64,000 bases of DNA. It comes from Granulicoccus phenolivorans DSM 17626 = NBRC 107789 = JCM 15570. Its GTDB lineage: Bacteria; Actinomycetota; Actinomycetes; Propionibacteriales; Propionibacteriaceae. The DNA is taken from the NCBI RefSeq assembly GCF_000423085.1, contig NZ_KE383974.1, positions 62,001 to 126,000 on the forward strand, written 5' to 3'. The notes beneath the pieces are model-generated. The model saw only the letters and a program-made list of their open reading frames with translations. It had not been told where the DNA came from and made no database searches. Positions 1-9,324 of the stretch are shown in pieces. Numbering within the stretch: position 1 is the first letter of the stretch; the number at the start of each line of letters is the position of its first letter. The position numbers were made by a program, and so were the translations under genes.

Positions 1-1
1 G

Positions 2-163
2 GAGGATCTGGGGGTCCCGGTGCCGCGGGTGATCCGGCAGCACAACAACCTGGTCCGCTGGGTCCGATTGGACCGGGGTGGGCACTTCGCCGGGTGGGAG
101 CAGCCCGGGCTGATGGTTGCCGACCTGCGGGCTGCGGTGCCGGAACTTCGGGCTGCGGGGTGA
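2..163 (+). CDS. alpha/beta hydrolase (epoxide-hydrolase-like), C-terminal fragment
   Basis: The last 53 codons of a gene entering from the left edge; the stop is TGA at 161-163. The tail contains GGHFAGWEQPGLMVADL. GGHF is where the catalytic His of epoxide-hydrolase-like alpha/beta hydrolases sits, and the E-Q-P-x-L-x-x-D-L segment that follows is the usual final helix of that family. The nucleophile and acid residues lie outside the window, so substrate and exact subfamily cannot be judged. No hairpin terminator with a T-run follows; repeat DNA begins at once. Confidence 0.72.
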   Translation, partial: EDLGVPVPRVIRQHNNLVRWVRLDRGGHFAGWEQPGLMVADLRAAVPELRAAG

Positions 164-197
164 GCCGGGGCGGGTCGTTGGGGCTTCCGGGGCTGGA

Positions 198-236
198 CTC
201 GTGGTTCCGGCGATGGGCTCGTGGTTCCGGCGATGG
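198..236. repeat. 20-bp tandem repeat, two copies
   Basis: CTCGTGGTTCCGGCGATGG occurs at 198-216 and again at 218-236, period 20, just downstream of the hydrolase fragment. Confidence 0.85.
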
Positions 237-551
237 AACCGGCGGACTCGGCGGTCGTGCGATGCTTCCGGCGGTCCGGCGACAACGCTGATCAACCCGC
301 ATGCGGTGCAGCAGTCGCGTGAGCCCGTTGGCAGCGCCGGATAGGCAGATCCATCGCCGGACGACCGGACCTGATGCGGGCCGGTGTCCCAGGGGGCGTT
401 GCGGGGCGGCGGTGCATGTACTCGAACTCGCGCCCGGACGGATCCACCGGTGAAGCGATGATTCACTGGTGGAGTAACCGATCCACTGGGGGACCAGCGG
501 ATCCACCGGCGAGACAGTCGAATCCGCCGCGGCTGGGCTGATGCCATCACC

Positions 552-665
552 GGCCGCCGGGCGAATCGGGCCGCCGGGCGAATCGGGCCGCCGGGTCAAT
601 CGGGGCGCTGTGGGCTGCCGGGTGAATCGGGGCGTCGGGTGACTCGGGCCGCCGGGTGAACGGGC
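552..665. repeat. 18-bp tandem repeat, three clear copies plus decayed ones
   Basis: GGCCGCCGGGCGAATCGG at 552-569 and 570-587, then a two-base variant at 588-605. Further degenerate copies (GCCGGGTGAATCGG and similar) continue to about 665. Confidence 0.8.
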
Positions 666-693
666 CGGTGGGGGAAACAGCGTCGGGGCGGAG

Positions 694-1004
694 ATGCAGC
701 GTTGGTCCGGGACACTGAGCTTCGGGGCGCCGGGACGCTCTTTGCCCCGTGTGGACGCTCCTTGCCCTGGTGGACGCTGGGTGACCTGCCCGACACGGGT
801 GCCACCCCGGCGTCGGGGGCGGGGGAGCCGGCGTCGGGGCGGGGGAGCCGGCGTCGGGGCGGGGGAGCCGGCGTCGGGGGCGGACATGCAGCGTCGGTCC
901 GGGGCACTGAGCTTCGGGGCGCCCGGACGCTCCCTGCCCCGCGTGGACGCTCCTTGCCCCTGTGGACGCTGGGTGACCTGCCCGACACGGGTGCCACTCC
1001 GGCG
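694..1004. repeat. Direct repeat of about 119 bp
   Basis: 694-812 and 886-1004 are near-identical, with scattered single-base differences. A third partial copy covers about 1350-1398 (from GGACGCTCCTTG to CCGACACGGGT). The two full copies flank the 20-bp tandem array. Confidence 0.8.
811..883. repeat. 20-bp tandem repeat, about 3.6 copies
   Basis: The unit GCGTCGGGGCGGGGGAGCCG repeats at 811-830, 831-850, 851-870 and partly at 871-883. The first copy differs by one or two bases. Confidence 0.88.
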
Positions 1005-1044
1005 CGGGGCCCGGGGAGGGGGTGGGGCCCCTGCCGGCCAGCAC

Positions 1045-1528
1045 GATGTGGCCCCCGGGCGAGTTCCCGCGACGGTTGCGGGCTCGCGGCGACGGAAGAG
1101 GTTTCCCGCACCTGCTGGGACGCCCGCGAGTTCGGCGCTGTCGTCGCGGAGTGAACGACTCCGTCGCAGGAGGCCGGGCGGTGACTTTGCTGTCGCGGGA
1201 AGGGTACGCCCCCAGGTTCCATCGCGGGAAGGCGTACGCGACGAGGTTCCGTCGCGCGAAGGCGTACGCGACGAGGTTCCGTCGCGGGAAGGCGTACGCG
1301 ACGAGGTTCCATCGCGAGAAGGCGTACGCGACGAGGTTCCGTCGCGGGAGGACGCTCCTTGCTCCTGTGGACGCTGGGTGACCTGCCCGACACGGGTCGG
1401 GGCCACGATGTGGCCCCGGGCGAGTTCCCGCGACGGCTGCGAGCTCGCGGCGACGCAAGAGGTTTCCCGCACCTGCTGGGACGCCCGCGAGTTCGGCGCT
1501 GTCGTCGCGGAGTGAACGACTCCATCGC
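1045..1528. repeat. Direct repeat of about 122 bp
   Basis: 1045-1167 and 1407-1528 match closely. Both run from GATGTGGCCCC through TTTCCCGCACCTGCTGGGAC to GTGAACGACTCC. The 30-bp tandem array lies between the copies, so the whole looks like a segmental duplication that later gained an array. Confidence 0.8.
1216..1350. repeat. 30-bp tandem repeat, 4.5 copies
   Basis: Units begin with GTTCC at 1216, 1246, 1276, 1306 and 1336; each reads GTTCC[G/A]TCGCGGGAAGG followed by CGTACGCGACGAG. Period is exactly 30, with point differences only. There are no unique spacers, so this is a tandem array and not a CRISPR. Confidence 0.9.
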
Positions 1529-1913
1529 GGGACGTCGGGGCGGTGATTTTGCTGTCGCGGGAAGACGTACGAGGCGATCTCCTGTCGCACGACGCACGAC
1601 CCATCGCGGGAACAGAGTTGTGACTGGTTGAGCGGGACGCCGAACGGGCTGATCCCCGGAAAGCGCTCGCCATGAGGCCCATCGGGGCAAGTCGGAAAGG
1701 CCGCCGCGCCCGCTCGGATCGTTCGCGCCACGGTTACTGCGGTAGATTGCACCCGGCCCCGCACCGCCCGGACTCCCACCCGAGCGCCCGGCGGACCCCC
1801 GCCGAGCGCCTGACGGACTCCCGCCCGAGCCCCTCACGCGCCCCCGCCGAGCCCCCGCCCGGCACCGGCCGGCCGCCCGGCCCAGCCCCCGACCGGGTGC
1901 CCGACCCCGCGAT

Positions 1914-1943
1914 TTGGCACGACCGGGATTCTCTGTCTAAGAT
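1914..1943 (+). promoter_or_regulatory. Predicted promoter of the S10 operon
   Basis: TTGGCA at 1914-1919 and TAAGAT at 1938-1943 are separated by 18 bp, a good fit to a housekeeping promoter. It leaves a leader of about 355 nt before rpsJ. A second TTGACA at 2019-2024 has no convincing -10 partner. The 1944-2307 leader contains no open frame I trust. Confidence 0.5.
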
Positions 1944-2307
1944 TGACGGGTTGCTCCGACAGGGATCGCCGGGGCTACTGCGTCGCACTGTCCACCGGTT
2001 CGCCGGGGCTGGTCGCGGTTGACATTTTCACAGAGCTCACGGGTCGGGATCGCAGGTCATTGGATCGCCCCGCAGTCAGTTCGCTGAAGTATGCCGCCGT
2101 CGCGTCGCAGCAGCCGCACCGTGAGACACCCGTCAGGCCTGGGTGATAAGCGCCGAAAACACCACAGAGATGTCCGTCTCTGCGTGCTGAAGCAAGCGCG
2201 ACACGCCCGACCGCGTGGGTCGAAGGACCCAGTGGGTGCCGAGCGAGAGCAGCGACCGACTGCTCAGCTGAGCAACCGGAACAGCAGGGACGAGAGAAGG
2301 ACGAACT

Positions 2308-2616
2308 GTGGCGAGACAAAAGATCCGCATCAGGCTCAAGGCCTATGACCACGAGGTCATCGATTCCTCGGCGCGCAAGATCGTCGACACGGTGACGCGT
2401 ACCGGAGCCAAGGTCGCCGGCCCCGTGCCGCTGCCGACCGAGAAGAACGTGTTCTGTGTGATCCGTTCGCCCCACAAGTACAAGGACAGCCGGGAGCACT
2501 TCGAAATGCGCACCCACAAGCGGCTGATCGACATCATCGATCCCACCCCGAAGACGGTCGACTCGCTCATGCGGCTCGACCTGCCGGCCGGTGTGGACAT
2601 CGAGATCAAGCTCTGA
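2308..2616 (+). CDS. rpsJ: 30S ribosomal protein S10
   Basis: 102 aa, full length for S10. It begins [21 protein letters not shown], the canonical S10 start, and carries the [20 protein letters not shown] and [19 protein letters not shown] segments. S10 is part of the 30S head and, as NusE, pairs with NusB in rRNA antitermination. The start is GTG at 2308 behind a GAGAGAAGG-type site at about 2292-2300. It is the first gene of the S10 operon and is followed after 10 nt by rplC. Confidence 0.98.
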   Translation: MARQKIRIRLKAYDHEVIDSSARKIVDTVTRTGAKVAGPVPLPTEKNVFCVIRSPHKYKDSREHFEMRTHKRLIDIIDPTPKTVDSLMRLDLPAGVDIEIKL

Positions 2617-2626
2617 GGGACGTGAG

Positions 2627-3292
2627 ATGAGCACCACTACTGAACGCAAACTGAAGGGCATCCTCGGCGCCAAGCTCGGGATGACCCAGGTGTGGGACGA
2701 GAACAACAAGCTCGTGCCCGTGACCGTGATCCAGGCCGGACCGTGCGTGGTCACCCAGGTGCGTACCCCCGAGAACGACGGGTACTCCGCGGTGCAGCTC
2801 GGTTTCGGTGCGGTCAAGACCAAGAACGTGAACAAGCCGGACGCCGGCCACTTCGACAAGGCCGGGGTCACCCCGCGCCGCCATCTGGTGGAACTGCGTA
2901 CCTCCAACGCCGCCGAGTACGAGGTCGGCCAGGAGATCGCCGCCGATGTGTTCGAGGCGGCCGACGTCATCGACGTCACCGGGGTGACCCGCGGTAAGGG
3001 CACCGCCGGTGTGATGAAGCGGCACGGCTTCCACGGTCTGCGCGCCTCCCACGGTGTGCACCGCAAGCACCGCTCCCCGGGCTCGATCGGTGGCTGCGCC
3101 ACCCCGGGTCGGGTCTTCAAGGGCCTGCGCATGGCGGGCCGGATGGGTGTCGAGCGCGTCACCGTCCAGAACCTGGTTGTGCACGCCGTGGACGCTGAGC
3201 GCGGCCTGCTGCTGGTCAAGGGCGCCGTGCCCGGACCGAAGCATGGTCTCCTCGTCGTGCGCTCCGCCGCCAAGAAGGGTGATATCGCATGA
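2627..3292 (+). CDS. rplC: 50S ribosomal protein L3
   Basis: 221 aa from ATG 2627; the frame is open further upstream, but [19 protein letters not shown] is the natural N-terminus and sits behind GAGGGACGTGAG. The conserved L3 core [20 protein letters not shown] near residues 140-160 and [14 protein letters not shown] after it contain the loop that reaches towards the peptidyl transferase centre. Early 23S rRNA-binding assembly protein. Its stop overlaps the start of rplD (ATGA). Confidence 0.98.
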   Translation: MSTTTERKLKGILGAKLGMTQVWDENNKLVPVTVIQAGPCVVTQVRTPENDGYSAVQLGFGAVKTKNVNKPDAGHFDKAGVTPRRHLVELRTSNAAEYEVGQEIAADVFEAADVIDVTGVTRGKGTAGVMKRHGFHGLRASHGVHRKHRSPGSIGGCATPGRVFKGLRMAGRMGVERVTVQNLVVHAVDAERGLLLVKGAVPGPKHGLLVVRSAAKKGDIA

Positions 3293-3972
3293 CCGAGTCC
3301 AACACCATCTCCGTCGACGTCGTTGACGCCCAGGGCAACAAGACCGGCTCGGCCGATCTGCCCGCCGCGCTGTTCGACGTCGAGCCGAACATCCCGCTGA
3401 TGCACCAGGTCGTGGTGGCCCAGCTCGCCGCCGCCCGCCAGGGCACCCATGCCACCAAGACCCGCGGTCAGGTCCGCGGCGGTGGCATCAAGCCGTGGCG
3501 CCAGAAGGGCACCGGCCGCGCCCGCCAGGGTTCGCGCCGCGCCCCGCAGTGGGTCGGTGGCGGCGTCGTGCACGGCCCGCAGCCGCACGGGTACGCCCAG
3601 CGGACCCCCAAGAAGATGATCGCCGCCGCCCTGCGCGGGGCGCTGTCGGACCGGGCCCGCGACGGCAAGCTCTACGTGATCGATCAGCTGGTCGCCGGGG
3701 ACACCCCCTCGACCAAGGCCGCTCGGACCGCCATCGAGGCGGTCACCTCGAGCAAGAAGGTGCTGGTCGTGCTCGAGCGTGACGACGCCAACAGCTGGCT
3801 GAGTGTGCGCAACCTGGCCGACATCCACCTGCTGTCGCCGGATCAGTTGAACACCTACGACGTGCTGGTCTCCGACGAGATCGTCTTCACCGCTTCGGCG
3901 CTGGAGGCCTTCATCGCCGGTGGCCGGGCGGGCGTGGCTGACCAGCCCGAGTCCGAGGAGGACGCCAAGTGA
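3289..3972 (+). CDS. rplD: 50S ribosomal protein L4
   Basis: 227 aa. The arm [20 protein letters not shown] followed by [19 protein letters not shown] is the conserved L4 loop that lines the peptide exit tunnel. In E. coli L4 also represses its own operon; no such regulatory site was identified here. The ATG overlaps the rplC stop and the gene overlaps rplW by four bases, so translation of the three is probably coupled. The acidic C-terminal tail (QPESEEDAK) is typical of actinobacteria. Confidence 0.98.
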   Translation: MTESNTISVDVVDAQGNKTGSADLPAALFDVEPNIPLMHQVVVAQLAAARQGTHATKTRGQVRGGGIKPWRQKGTGRARQGSRRAPQWVGGGVVHGPQPHGYAQRTPKKMIAAALRGALSDRARDGKLYVIDQLVAGDTPSTKAARTAIEAVTSSKKVLVVLERDDANSWLSVRNLADIHLLSPDQLNTYDVLVSDEIVFTASALEAFIAGGRAGVADQPESEEDAK

Positions 3973-4277
3973 CCCAGTCGCTGAAGATCCGCGACCACCG
4001 CGACATTCTCATCGCCCCCGTGGTGAGCGAGAAGTCGTACGGCCTGCTGGACGAGAACAAGTACACCTTCCTGGTGGCGCCCGACGCGAACAAGACCGAG
4101 ATCAAGATCGCGGTCGAGACCGTGTTCGAGGTCAAGGTCACCGGCGTCAACACCATCAACCGTCCGGGCAAGCGGCGGCGTACCCGCGCGGGCTGGGGCA
4201 AGCGTCCCGACACCAAGCGCGCGATCGTCACCGTTGCCGACGGTCAGCGCATCGACATCTTCGGGGCCCAGGCCTGA
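3969..4277 (+). CDS. rplW: 50S ribosomal protein L23
   Basis: 102 aa, standard for L23. Recognised by [21 protein letters not shown] near residues 14-34 and the basic loop [21 protein letters not shown]23 sits at the tunnel exit and docks trigger factor and SRP. The GTG start at 3969 overlaps the rplD stop (GTGA). rplB follows after 26 nt with its own site AGAGGA. Confidence 0.97.
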   Translation: MTQSLKIRDHRDILIAPVVSEKSYGLLDENKYTFLVAPDANKTEIKIAVETVFEVKVTGVNTINRPGKRRRTRAGWGKRPDTKRAIVTVADGQRIDIFGAQA

Positions 4278-4303
4278 GGCCCGGAGACTGAGAGGACAAT
4301 CAC

Positions 4304-5140
4304 ATGGCTATTCGCAAGTACAAGCCGACAACCCCGGGCCGTCGCGGCTCGTCGGTTGCCGACTTCGCCGAGGTGACCCGCTCGACTCCGGAGAAGTCGC
4401 TGCTGGCCCCCAAGCCCAAGACCGGTGGTCGTAACAACACCGGTCGGATCACCACCCGCCACATCGGTGGTGGGCACAAGCAGGCGTACCGTCTGGTCGA
4501 CTTCAAGCGCTACGACAAGGACGGGGTTCCGGCCAAGGTCGCGCACATCGAGTACGACCCGAACCGGACCGCCCGGATCGCGCTGCTGCACTACGCCGAC
4601 GGCGAGAAGCGCTACATCATCGCGCCGGAGAACCTGGCCCAGGGTGCAACCGTCGAGGCCGGCGAGAACGCCGACATCAAGCCGGGCAACAACCTGGCCC
4701 TGCGCAACATCCCGGTCGGTACCACCGTGCACGCGGTGGAACTGCGTCCGGGCGGTGGCGCCAAGCTCGGTCGCTCCGCCGGTGCGGCCATCCAGTTGGT
4801 CGCCCGTGAGGGCAAGATGGCCACCCTGCGCATGCCCTCGGGCGAAATGCGCATGGTCGACGTGCGCTGCCGCGCCACCGTCGGTGAGGTCGGCAACGCC
4901 GAGCAGTCCAACATCAACTGGGGCAAGGCCGGCCGCTCGCGGTGGAAGGGCAAGCGCCCGACCGTCCGTGGTGTCGTGATGAACCCGGTCGACCACCCGC
5001 ACGGTGGTGGCGAGGGTCGTACCTCCGGTGGTCGTCACCCGGTGTCCCCGTGGGGCAAGCCGGAAGGCCGTACCCGGGACAAGAACAAGGCGAGCAACCG
5101 CCTGATCGTTCGCCGTCGCAAGACCGGCAAGAAGCGCTGA
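4304..5140 (+). CDS. rplB: 50S ribosomal protein L2
   Basis: 278 aa, full length. It contains the zone of L2 essential for peptidyl transfer, [20 protein letters not shown] and the adjoining [12 protein letters not shown], near residues 222-256, with the conserved His in HPHGGGEGR. It binds 23S rRNA domain IV and helps join the subunits. ATG at 4304 behind GAGAGGACAATCAC. rpsS follows after 18 nt. Confidence 0.98.
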   Translation: MAIRKYKPTTPGRRGSSVADFAEVTRSTPEKSLLAPKPKTGGRNNTGRITTRHIGGGHKQAYRLVDFKRYDKDGVPAKVAHIEYDPNRTARIALLHYADGEKRYIIAPENLAQGATVEAGENADIKPGNNLALRNIPVGTTVHAVELRPGGGAKLGRSAGAAIQLVAREGKMATLRMPSGEMRMVDVRCRATVGEVGNAEQSNINWGKAGRSRWKGKRPTVRGVVMNPVDHPHGGGEGRTSGGRHPVSPWGKPEGRTRDKNKASNRLIVRRRKTGKKR

Positions 5141-5158
5141 TTGGGGATCTGAGGAAAC

Positions 5159-5446
5159 ATGCCACGCAGCCTGAGCAAGGGCCCGTTTGTCGACGACCAT
5201 CTGTTGAAGAAGGTCGCCGAGCAAGCCGCCAAGGGCAACAAGAGCAGTGTCATCAAGACCTGGTCGCGCCGTTCGATGATCATCCCCGACATGATCGGGT
5301 TGACCATCGCCGTGCACGACGGTCGCAAGCATGTGCCGGTGTTCGTCACCGACGCGATGGTCGGCCACAAGCTGGGTGAGTTCGCCCCCACGCGTACGTT
5401 CAAGGGCCACATCAAGGATGACCGCAAATCCAAGCGCGGACGCTGA
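5159..5446 (+). CDS. rpsS: 30S ribosomal protein S19
   Basis: 95 aa. [19 protein letters not shown] is the textbook N-terminus; [30 protein letters not shown] follows in two adjoining pieces at residues 42-71. S19 binds 16S rRNA in the head beside S13 at the subunit bridge. The site TGAGGAAAC lies just upstream of the ATG. Confidence 0.97.
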   Translation: MPRSLSKGPFVDDHLLKKVAEQAAKGNKSSVIKTWSRRSMIIPDMIGLTIAVHDGRKHVPVFVTDAMVGHKLGEFAPTRTFKGHIKDDRKSKRGR

Positions 5447-5465
5447 GGAATAGGAACTGAATCTG

Positions 5466-5924
5466 ATGAGCACGCAAGAGAAGGCACGGCCCAGCCGCCG
5501 CGCTGCCCTGCTCGGGGATCGTCCTGGTTCGTACGCGATCGCGCGTCACGTCCGGATGTCGCCGACCAAGGTACGCCGCGTCGTCGACGTGGTCCGTGGG
5601 ATGGACGTCACCGAGGCCCTGGCCGTACTGCGGTTCGCGCCGCAGGCCGCCGCGGAACCGGTGGCCAAGGTCATCGCGAGCGCCGCGTCCAACGCCGAGA
5701 ACACCGAGTCGCTGCGGGCCGCTGACCTGTACGTCTCGCAGGCGTTCGTCGACGAGGGCGTCACCATGCGCCGGATCCGTCCCCGGGCCAAGGGTTCGGC
5801 GTCCCGGATCCTGAAGCGCGCCGCCCACATCACCGTGGTGGTGGAGCCGCGCGAGCAGGAGCCGAAGCCGGCCAAGAACAAGGGCCAGTCCAAGAAGTCC
5901 GAGCAGAGCGAAAAGGAGGCCTGA
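5466..5924 (+). CDS. rplV: 50S ribosomal protein L22
   Basis: 152 aa. The L22 core begins at about residue 24 ([20 protein letters not shown]) and the beta-hairpin [18 protein letters not shown] near 100-118 reaches into the exit tunnel next to L4. It is longer than the roughly 110-aa E. coli form at both ends: a 20-residue N-terminal lead and a Lys/Glu-rich tail (about 20 aa). The tail is disordered by composition. rpsC starts 3 nt downstream. Confidence 0.97.
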   Translation: MSTQEKARPSRRAALLGDRPGSYAIARHVRMSPTKVRRVVDVVRGMDVTEALAVLRFAPQAAAEPVAKVIASAASNAENTESLRAADLYVSQAFVDEGVTMRRIRPRAKGSASRILKRAAHITVVVEPREQEPKPAKNKGQSKKSEQSEKEA

Positions 5925-5926
5925 GC

Positions 5927-6745
5927 ATGGGGCAGAAGATCAATCCCACCGGATTCCGCCTGGGCATCACCACCGACCATCGCTCCCGCTGGTACGCCGA
6001 CAAGGACTACAAGAAGAACGTCGGCGAGGATGAGAAGATCCGGGTCTGGCTGACCAAGAACCTCGAGCGCGCGGGGATCTCGAGCATCGAGATCGAGCGT
6101 CGCTCCGAGCGCGTCACCATCTTCCTGTCCGCTGCCCGCCCGGGCATCGTGATCGGCAAGAACGGTGCCGAGGCCGAGCGCGTCCGCGGTGAGCTGGAGA
6201 AGCTGACCGGCAAGCAGGTGCAGCTGAACATCCTCGAGGTGAAGAACCCCGAGACCGATGCGCAGCTGGTTGCCCAGGGCGTGGCCGAGCAGCTCGGCGC
6301 CCGCGTGGCGTTCCGTCGCGCGATGCGCAAGGCCCAGCAGTCGGCCATGCGTGGTGGCGCCAAGGGCATCCGGATCAAGTGCTCCGGTCGTCTGGGCGGC
6401 GCCGAGATGAGCCGGTCGGAGTTCTACCGCGAGGGTCGCGTGCCGCTGCACACCCTGCGCGCCGACATCGACTACGGCTTCTACGAGGCGCGTACCACCT
6501 TCGGCCGGATCGGCGTGAAGGTCTGGATCTACAAGGGCGATGTGTCCGGCACCCGTGCCGAGCGCGCCGCCCAGAAGGCGGCTCGCCAGAGCGCCCCGGG
6601 TGGACGCGGTGGTCGTCCGCAGCGCGGTGGCCGTGGCGATCGTCCGCAGCGTGGTGGCCGTCGTCGCAACGAGGACCGCGCCGAGAACACCGACGCAGCC
6701 GGCTCGACCGAGGCTGCTTCCGCTACCGAGACCGCAGGAGCCTGA
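5927..6745 (+). CDS. rpsC: 30S ribosomal protein S3
   Basis: 272 aa against about 233 in E. coli. It starts [15 protein letters not shown]; the KH domain carries the GxxG loop in [18 protein letters not shown] (about 73-90). S3 lines the mRNA entry tunnel. The last 60 residues are an Arg/Gly-rich tail ([20 protein letters not shown]) followed by an acidic Ala/Glu/Thr stretch, a common actinobacterial extension of unknown role. rplP starts one base after the stop. Confidence 0.97.
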   Translation: MGQKINPTGFRLGITTDHRSRWYADKDYKKNVGEDEKIRVWLTKNLERAGISSIEIERRSERVTIFLSAARPGIVIGKNGAEAERVRGELEKLTGKQVQLNILEVKNPETDAQLVAQGVAEQLGARVAFRRAMRKAQQSAMRGGAKGIRIKCSGRLGGAEMSRSEFYREGRVPLHTLRADIDYGFYEARTTFGRIGVKVWIYKGDVSGTRAERAAQKAARQSAPGGRGGRPQRGGRGDRPQRGGRRRNEDRAENTDAAGSTEAASATETAGA

Positions 6746-6746
6746 C

Positions 6747-7163
6747 ATGCTCATTCCGCGTCGCGTCAAGCACCGCAAGCAGCATCACCCCAAGCGTGGG
6801 GGGATGTCCAAGGGCGGCACCGAGCTCGCGTTCGGTGACTACGGCATCCAGGCCGTGACCGCTCACTACGTGACCAACCGGCAGATCGAGTCCGCTCGTA
6901 TCGCCATGACCCGTCACATGAAGCGTGGTGGCAAGGTGTGGATCAACATCTACCCCGACCGCCCGATGACCAAGCACCCGGCCGAATCCCGCATGGGTTC
7001 GGGCAAGGGTTCGCCCGAGTGGTGGATCGCCAACGTCAAGCCCGGACGCGTGATGTTCGAGCTGGCCGGGGTGCCCGAGGATGTCGCTCGCGAGGCCCTG
7101 CGCCTGGCGCAGCACAAGCTCCCGATGAAGACCCGCATTGTTGTTCGTGAAGGAGCTGAATGA
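6747..7163 (+). CDS. rplP: 50S ribosomal protein L16
   Basis: 138 aa from ATG 6747, preceded by [27 protein letters not shown] is the normal start, although the frame continues upstream inside rpsC. Conserved segments are FGDYGIQA, the basic helix around [17 protein letters not shown], and [20 protein letters not shown]16 organises the A-site region of the 50S. The stop overlaps rpmC (ATGA). Confidence 0.97.
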   Translation: MLIPRRVKHRKQHHPKRGGMSKGGTELAFGDYGIQAVTAHYVTNRQIESARIAMTRHMKRGGKVWINIYPDRPMTKHPAESRMGSGKGSPEWWIANVKPGRVMFELAGVPEDVAREALRLAQHKLPMKTRIVVREGAE

Positions 7164-7435
7164 CCATGGCTGACACGTTGAAGGCTGCTGAGCTCCGCGA
7201 GCTGAGCCGCGACGAACTGCGCGAGAAGGTCAAGTCGCTGAAGGAAGAGCTGTTCACCCTGCGCTTCCAGGCGGCCACCGGCCAGCTCGACTCGCAGGGT
7301 CGGGTGGGCGCGGTCAAGAAGGACATCGCGCGCATCTACACCGTGCTGCGGGAGCGTGAGCTGGGCATCATCGCCGAGCCCGAGGCCGGCGTGACCGAGA
7401 CCTCGACCACGTCGAAGAAGAAGGCAGACGCATGA
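7160..7435 (+). CDS. rpmC: 50S ribosomal protein L29
   Basis: 91 aa; the core (residues 5-70) is the usual two-helix L29 with [20 protein letters not shown] and [12 protein letters not shown]-terminal tail of about 20 aa, ending TSKKKADA, is extra. The ATG at 7160 overlaps the rplP stop; an alternative ATG lies at 7166 (MADTLK). The site AAGGAGCT suits either. L29 sits by the tunnel exit near L23. Overlaps rpsQ by 4 nt. Confidence 0.95.
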   Translation: MTMADTLKAAELRELSRDELREKVKSLKEELFTLRFQAATGQLDSQGRVGAVKKDIARIYTVLRERELGIIAEPEAGVTETSTTSKKKADA

Positions 7436-7728
7436 GCGAGAACACCACCGAGACCCCGCAGACCGGGTCCGACGAGCGTCTCTCGGCCCGCAAGGTCCGC
7501 GAGGGCATCGTCGCCAGCAACAAGATGGACAAGACCATCGTTGTCGTCGTCGAGGACCGGGTGAAGCACCGCCTGTACGGCAAGGTGCTGAACCAGTCCA
7601 CCCGACTGAAGGCCCATGACGAGAACAACGACGCCAACATCGGCGACCGCGTCCGGATCATGGAGACCCGGCCGCTGTCGGCGACCAAGCGCTGGCGTCT
7701 GCTGGAGATCGTCGAACGCGCCAAGTGA
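7432..7728 (+). CDS. rpsQ: 30S ribosomal protein S17
   Basis: 98 aa. After a Thr/Glu-rich lead of about 18 aa comes the S17 OB-fold: [20 protein letters not shown], then [21 protein letters not shown] and the closing [21 protein letters not shown]. It binds the 5' domain of 16S rRNA. It is the last gene of the S10 cluster here; a strong terminator follows, and rplN, normally next, is 6.7 kb away. Confidence 0.97.
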   Translation: MSENTTETPQTGSDERLSARKVREGIVASNKMDKTIVVVVEDRVKHRLYGKVLNQSTRLKAHDENNDANIGDRVRIMETRPLSATKRWRLLEIVERAK

Positions 7729-7774
7729 GCCGTCCGCCGGCGCGGGGCACCGCACCGGCGACAACTCTCGACCA

Positions 7775-7820
7775 CAGGGGTCGCACCGAATCATCGGTGC
7801 GGCCCCTGGTTGCTTTTTTT
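7775..7820 (+). terminator. Rho-independent terminator after rpsQ
   Basis: 15-bp stem CAGGGGTCGCACCGA (7775-7789) pairs with 7794-7808, with one G-T pair and a 4-nt loop, and is followed within 5 nt by seven T residues (7814-7820). It is one of only two clear stem-plus-T-run terminators in the window and ends the S10 transcript before the inserted region. Confidence 0.9.
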
Positions 7821-8032
7821 AGGAGGGTCATCCGGTGGCGGTGGGCCGATTCTGACTCCAGTCGCCGATCGGAGGCCGATTCGGGCCGATTTCGTCCTTC
7901 TGGTGGCAGGATCGGCCCACGTCGTACACCTGAGGTGCCCGCCCGGAGGGGCTATCGCCGAGGCTCGGCGGGTTACTAGTGTGGTGAACCTCACCAGTCG
8001 GCCGGCCCGGCCGACGGCAGAAGGGAACCCGC

Positions 8033-8602
8033 ATGTCTTCGTACCGCATCGGCTACTTCGTCGGCAGCCTTTCGTCCACCTCGATCAACCGCAAGCTGGC
8101 CAACGCCCTGATCTCGGTGGCCCCCGAGGGGCTCGAGTTCACCGAGATCCCCATCGACAAGCTGCCGCTGTACTCGCCGGACTACGACGCGGACTACCCG
8201 CCGGAGGGCCGGGCGATCAAGGATGCGATCGCCGGAGTCCAGGCGGTGCTGTTCGTGTGCCCGGAGTACAACCGCTCGATCCCGGGCGCGCTCAAGAACG
8301 CCATCGACTGGGCCTCCCGTCCCTGGGGTCAGAACTCGTTCAACCACGTGCCGACCGCGATCATCGGTGCCTCGGTCGGCAGCATCGGCACCGCGGTCGC
8401 CCAGCAGTCGCTGCGGTCGGTGATGGCGTTCTGCAACGCCCGCCTGATGACCTCGCCCGAGGCGTACATCCACCTGCAGCAGGGGGCGATCGACGACGAC
8501 GGCACGATCAACGACGAGAGCCTGAAGCCGATCCTGGAGAGCTACATGGTCGAGTTCAAGGAGCATGTGGCCCGGGTGCTGACGGTCCTGCCGCGCGACT
8601 GA
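8033..8602 (+). CDS. NADPH-dependent FMN reductase / NAD(P)H quinone oxidoreductase
   Basis: 189 aa, flavodoxin-like. The N-terminal GYFVGSLSSTSINRKLANAL is the phosphate-binding loop of the NADPH-dependent FMN reductase family (GSxRxxSxNRKLA). VLFVCPEYNRSIPGALKNAI (about 77-96) is the PEYN-S-x-PG-x-LKNAID flavin loop, and GASVGSIGTAVAQQSLR holds the later loop. Soluble; expected to reduce FMN or quinones with NAD(P)H. ATG 8033 is behind GAAGGGAAC. It stands alone between two terminators on the left edge of the S10-spc insertion. Confidence 0.9.
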   Translation: MSSYRIGYFVGSLSSTSINRKLANALISVAPEGLEFTEIPIDKLPLYSPDYDADYPPEGRAIKDAIAGVQAVLFVCPEYNRSIPGALKNAIDWASRPWGQNSFNHVPTAIIGASVGSIGTAVAQQSLRSVMAFCNARLMTSPEAYIHLQQGAIDDDGTINDESLKPILESYMVEFKEHVARVLTVLPRD

Positions 8603-8622
8603 ACCCGCGCCCGAGCAGCGAT

Positions 8623-8656
8623 CGAGGCCTGTCCCCACGATGGCGGACAGGCCTCG
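8623..8656. terminator. Hairpin between convergent FMN reductase and vapC
   Basis: Perfect 12-bp stem CGAGGCCTGTCC (8623-8634) / GGACAGGCCTCG (8645-8656) with a 10-nt loop, placed between the 3' ends of two convergent genes. There is no T-run on either strand. Confidence 0.6.
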
Positions 8657-8680
8657 CCCGGTGTCCGGGATGAGCCGGAC

Positions 8681-9100
8681 TCAGGGAGTCGTGTCCCACG
8701 GATTGAGGCACGCGACCCCGAGGGGTTCGAAGTGCCGGGTGTTTCGGGTCACGATGACCAGCCCAGCAGCTTCAGCCACGGCGGCGATGAGGGCGTCGTC
8801 CAGGGATGCGTGCTCGGGGACCCGATAGGCCGCGAGGATCCGGGCTGCGGCCAGGTCGAACGGCACCACCCGGTTGGCGAAGGCGGGCAGGACGTTCTCC
8901 TCGAACCAACGACGCAGGATTGCCCCCTGCGCGACGTCGGATCGCTGTTTGGCGAGCACTCCCCGTTCGATCTCCGCGATGGAGAAGGCCGAGATGAACT
9001 GGTCGGCGACCGGTCTGGCGGATGCCCAGCTCTCCACGGCAGGATTGCGTCCCCGAACTCGCAGGGCGGACACCACGTTGGTGTCCAGCAGGTATCTCAC
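8681..9100 (-). CDS. vapC: VapC-type PIN-domain ribonuclease toxin
   Basis: 139 aa, normal for VapC. The PIN active site is visible: D6 in [12 protein letters not shown]43 in SIAEIERG, D101/D102 in [11 protein letters not shown], and N120 in [10 protein letters not shown] where many relatives have Asp. The FitB/VapC family cleaves specific tRNA or rRNA with Mg2+ to stop translation; the target cannot be read from sequence. Its ATG overlaps the vapB stop by four bases. It lies inside the S10-spc insertion. Confidence 0.92.
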   Translation of the reverse strand: MRYLLDTNVVSALRVRGRNPAVESWASARPVADQFISAFSIAEIERGVLAKQRSDVAQGAILRRWFEENVLPAFANRVVPFDLAAARILAAYRVPEHASLDDALIAAVAEAAGLVIVTRNTRHFEPLGVACLNPWDTTP

Positions 9101-9324
9101 AGATCCGCGGAGCGGAGTGTGAGATCCAAGCGGCCCGGTTCGAACTCGATGTCCGCACCCTCCTCGGTGCTCAACAGGTCCACCATGGTCAGTGCCTCGG
9201 CCTGTAGGGCAGTCGCCAGCAGATCCCGGGCCTCTGCCTCGACCGAGCGGTGATGCAGCGCTGCCCGTCTGCGCAGTGCGGCCAATGTGGCGACCGGAAG
9301 GTTGCGAATCGAGATCTGTTCTAC
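9097..9324 (-). CDS. vapB: VapB/FitA-type antitoxin with non-canonical start codon
   Basis: Ribbon-helix-helix antitoxin. From the expected start the protein reads [V][18 protein letters not shown], then [17 protein letters not shown] (the FitA-like DNA-binding and dimer part), then an acidic tail that would block the toxin. A perfect site GGAGGTGAT (9336-9328) lies 7 nt before codon 9324-9322, but that codon is GTA, not GTG or ATG. No ATG, GTG or TTG occurs in frame until TTG at 9285, which would delete the beta-strand ISIRN that binds DNA; upstream the frame closes at a TGA. Either GTA is used, TTG yields a truncated antitoxin, or a base is wrong. Confidence 0.75.
   Translation of the reverse strand, partial: VEQISIRNLPVATLAALRRRAALHHRSVEAEARDLLATALQAEALTMVDLLSTEEGADIEFEPGRLDLTLRSADL

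Larger units (their letters stand above)
164..1913. other. Non-coding repeat-rich intergenic region
   Basis: About 1.75 kb without a credible gene. Long open frames exist on both strands, but their translations are low-complexity Arg/Pro/Ala-rich text dictated by the repeats, with no recognisable domain and no good ribosome binding site. The DNA is built from several tandem and direct repeat families, listed separately. A motif close to TCGCGGGA recurs throughout. Confidence 0.7.

Noticed and set aside
1216-1350. Possible CRISPR array
   Set aside because: Period 30 with no spacers; units are contiguous, and no cas gene is present in the window.
547-1837. Two overlapping minus-strand open frames of about 410 codons
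   Set aside because: Translations are repeat-driven Arg/Pro-rich text with no domain, no ribosome site and multiple frames open at once; artefact of GC-rich repeats.
2019-2024. TTGACA as the main rpsJ promoter
   Set aside because: No TANNNT at 16-19 bp; the 1914/1938 pair is better.
1975-3828. 617-codon minus-strand open frame opposite rpsJ-rplD
   Set aside because: Antisense shadow of certain ribosomal genes, His/Gly/Asp-rich with no family resemblance.
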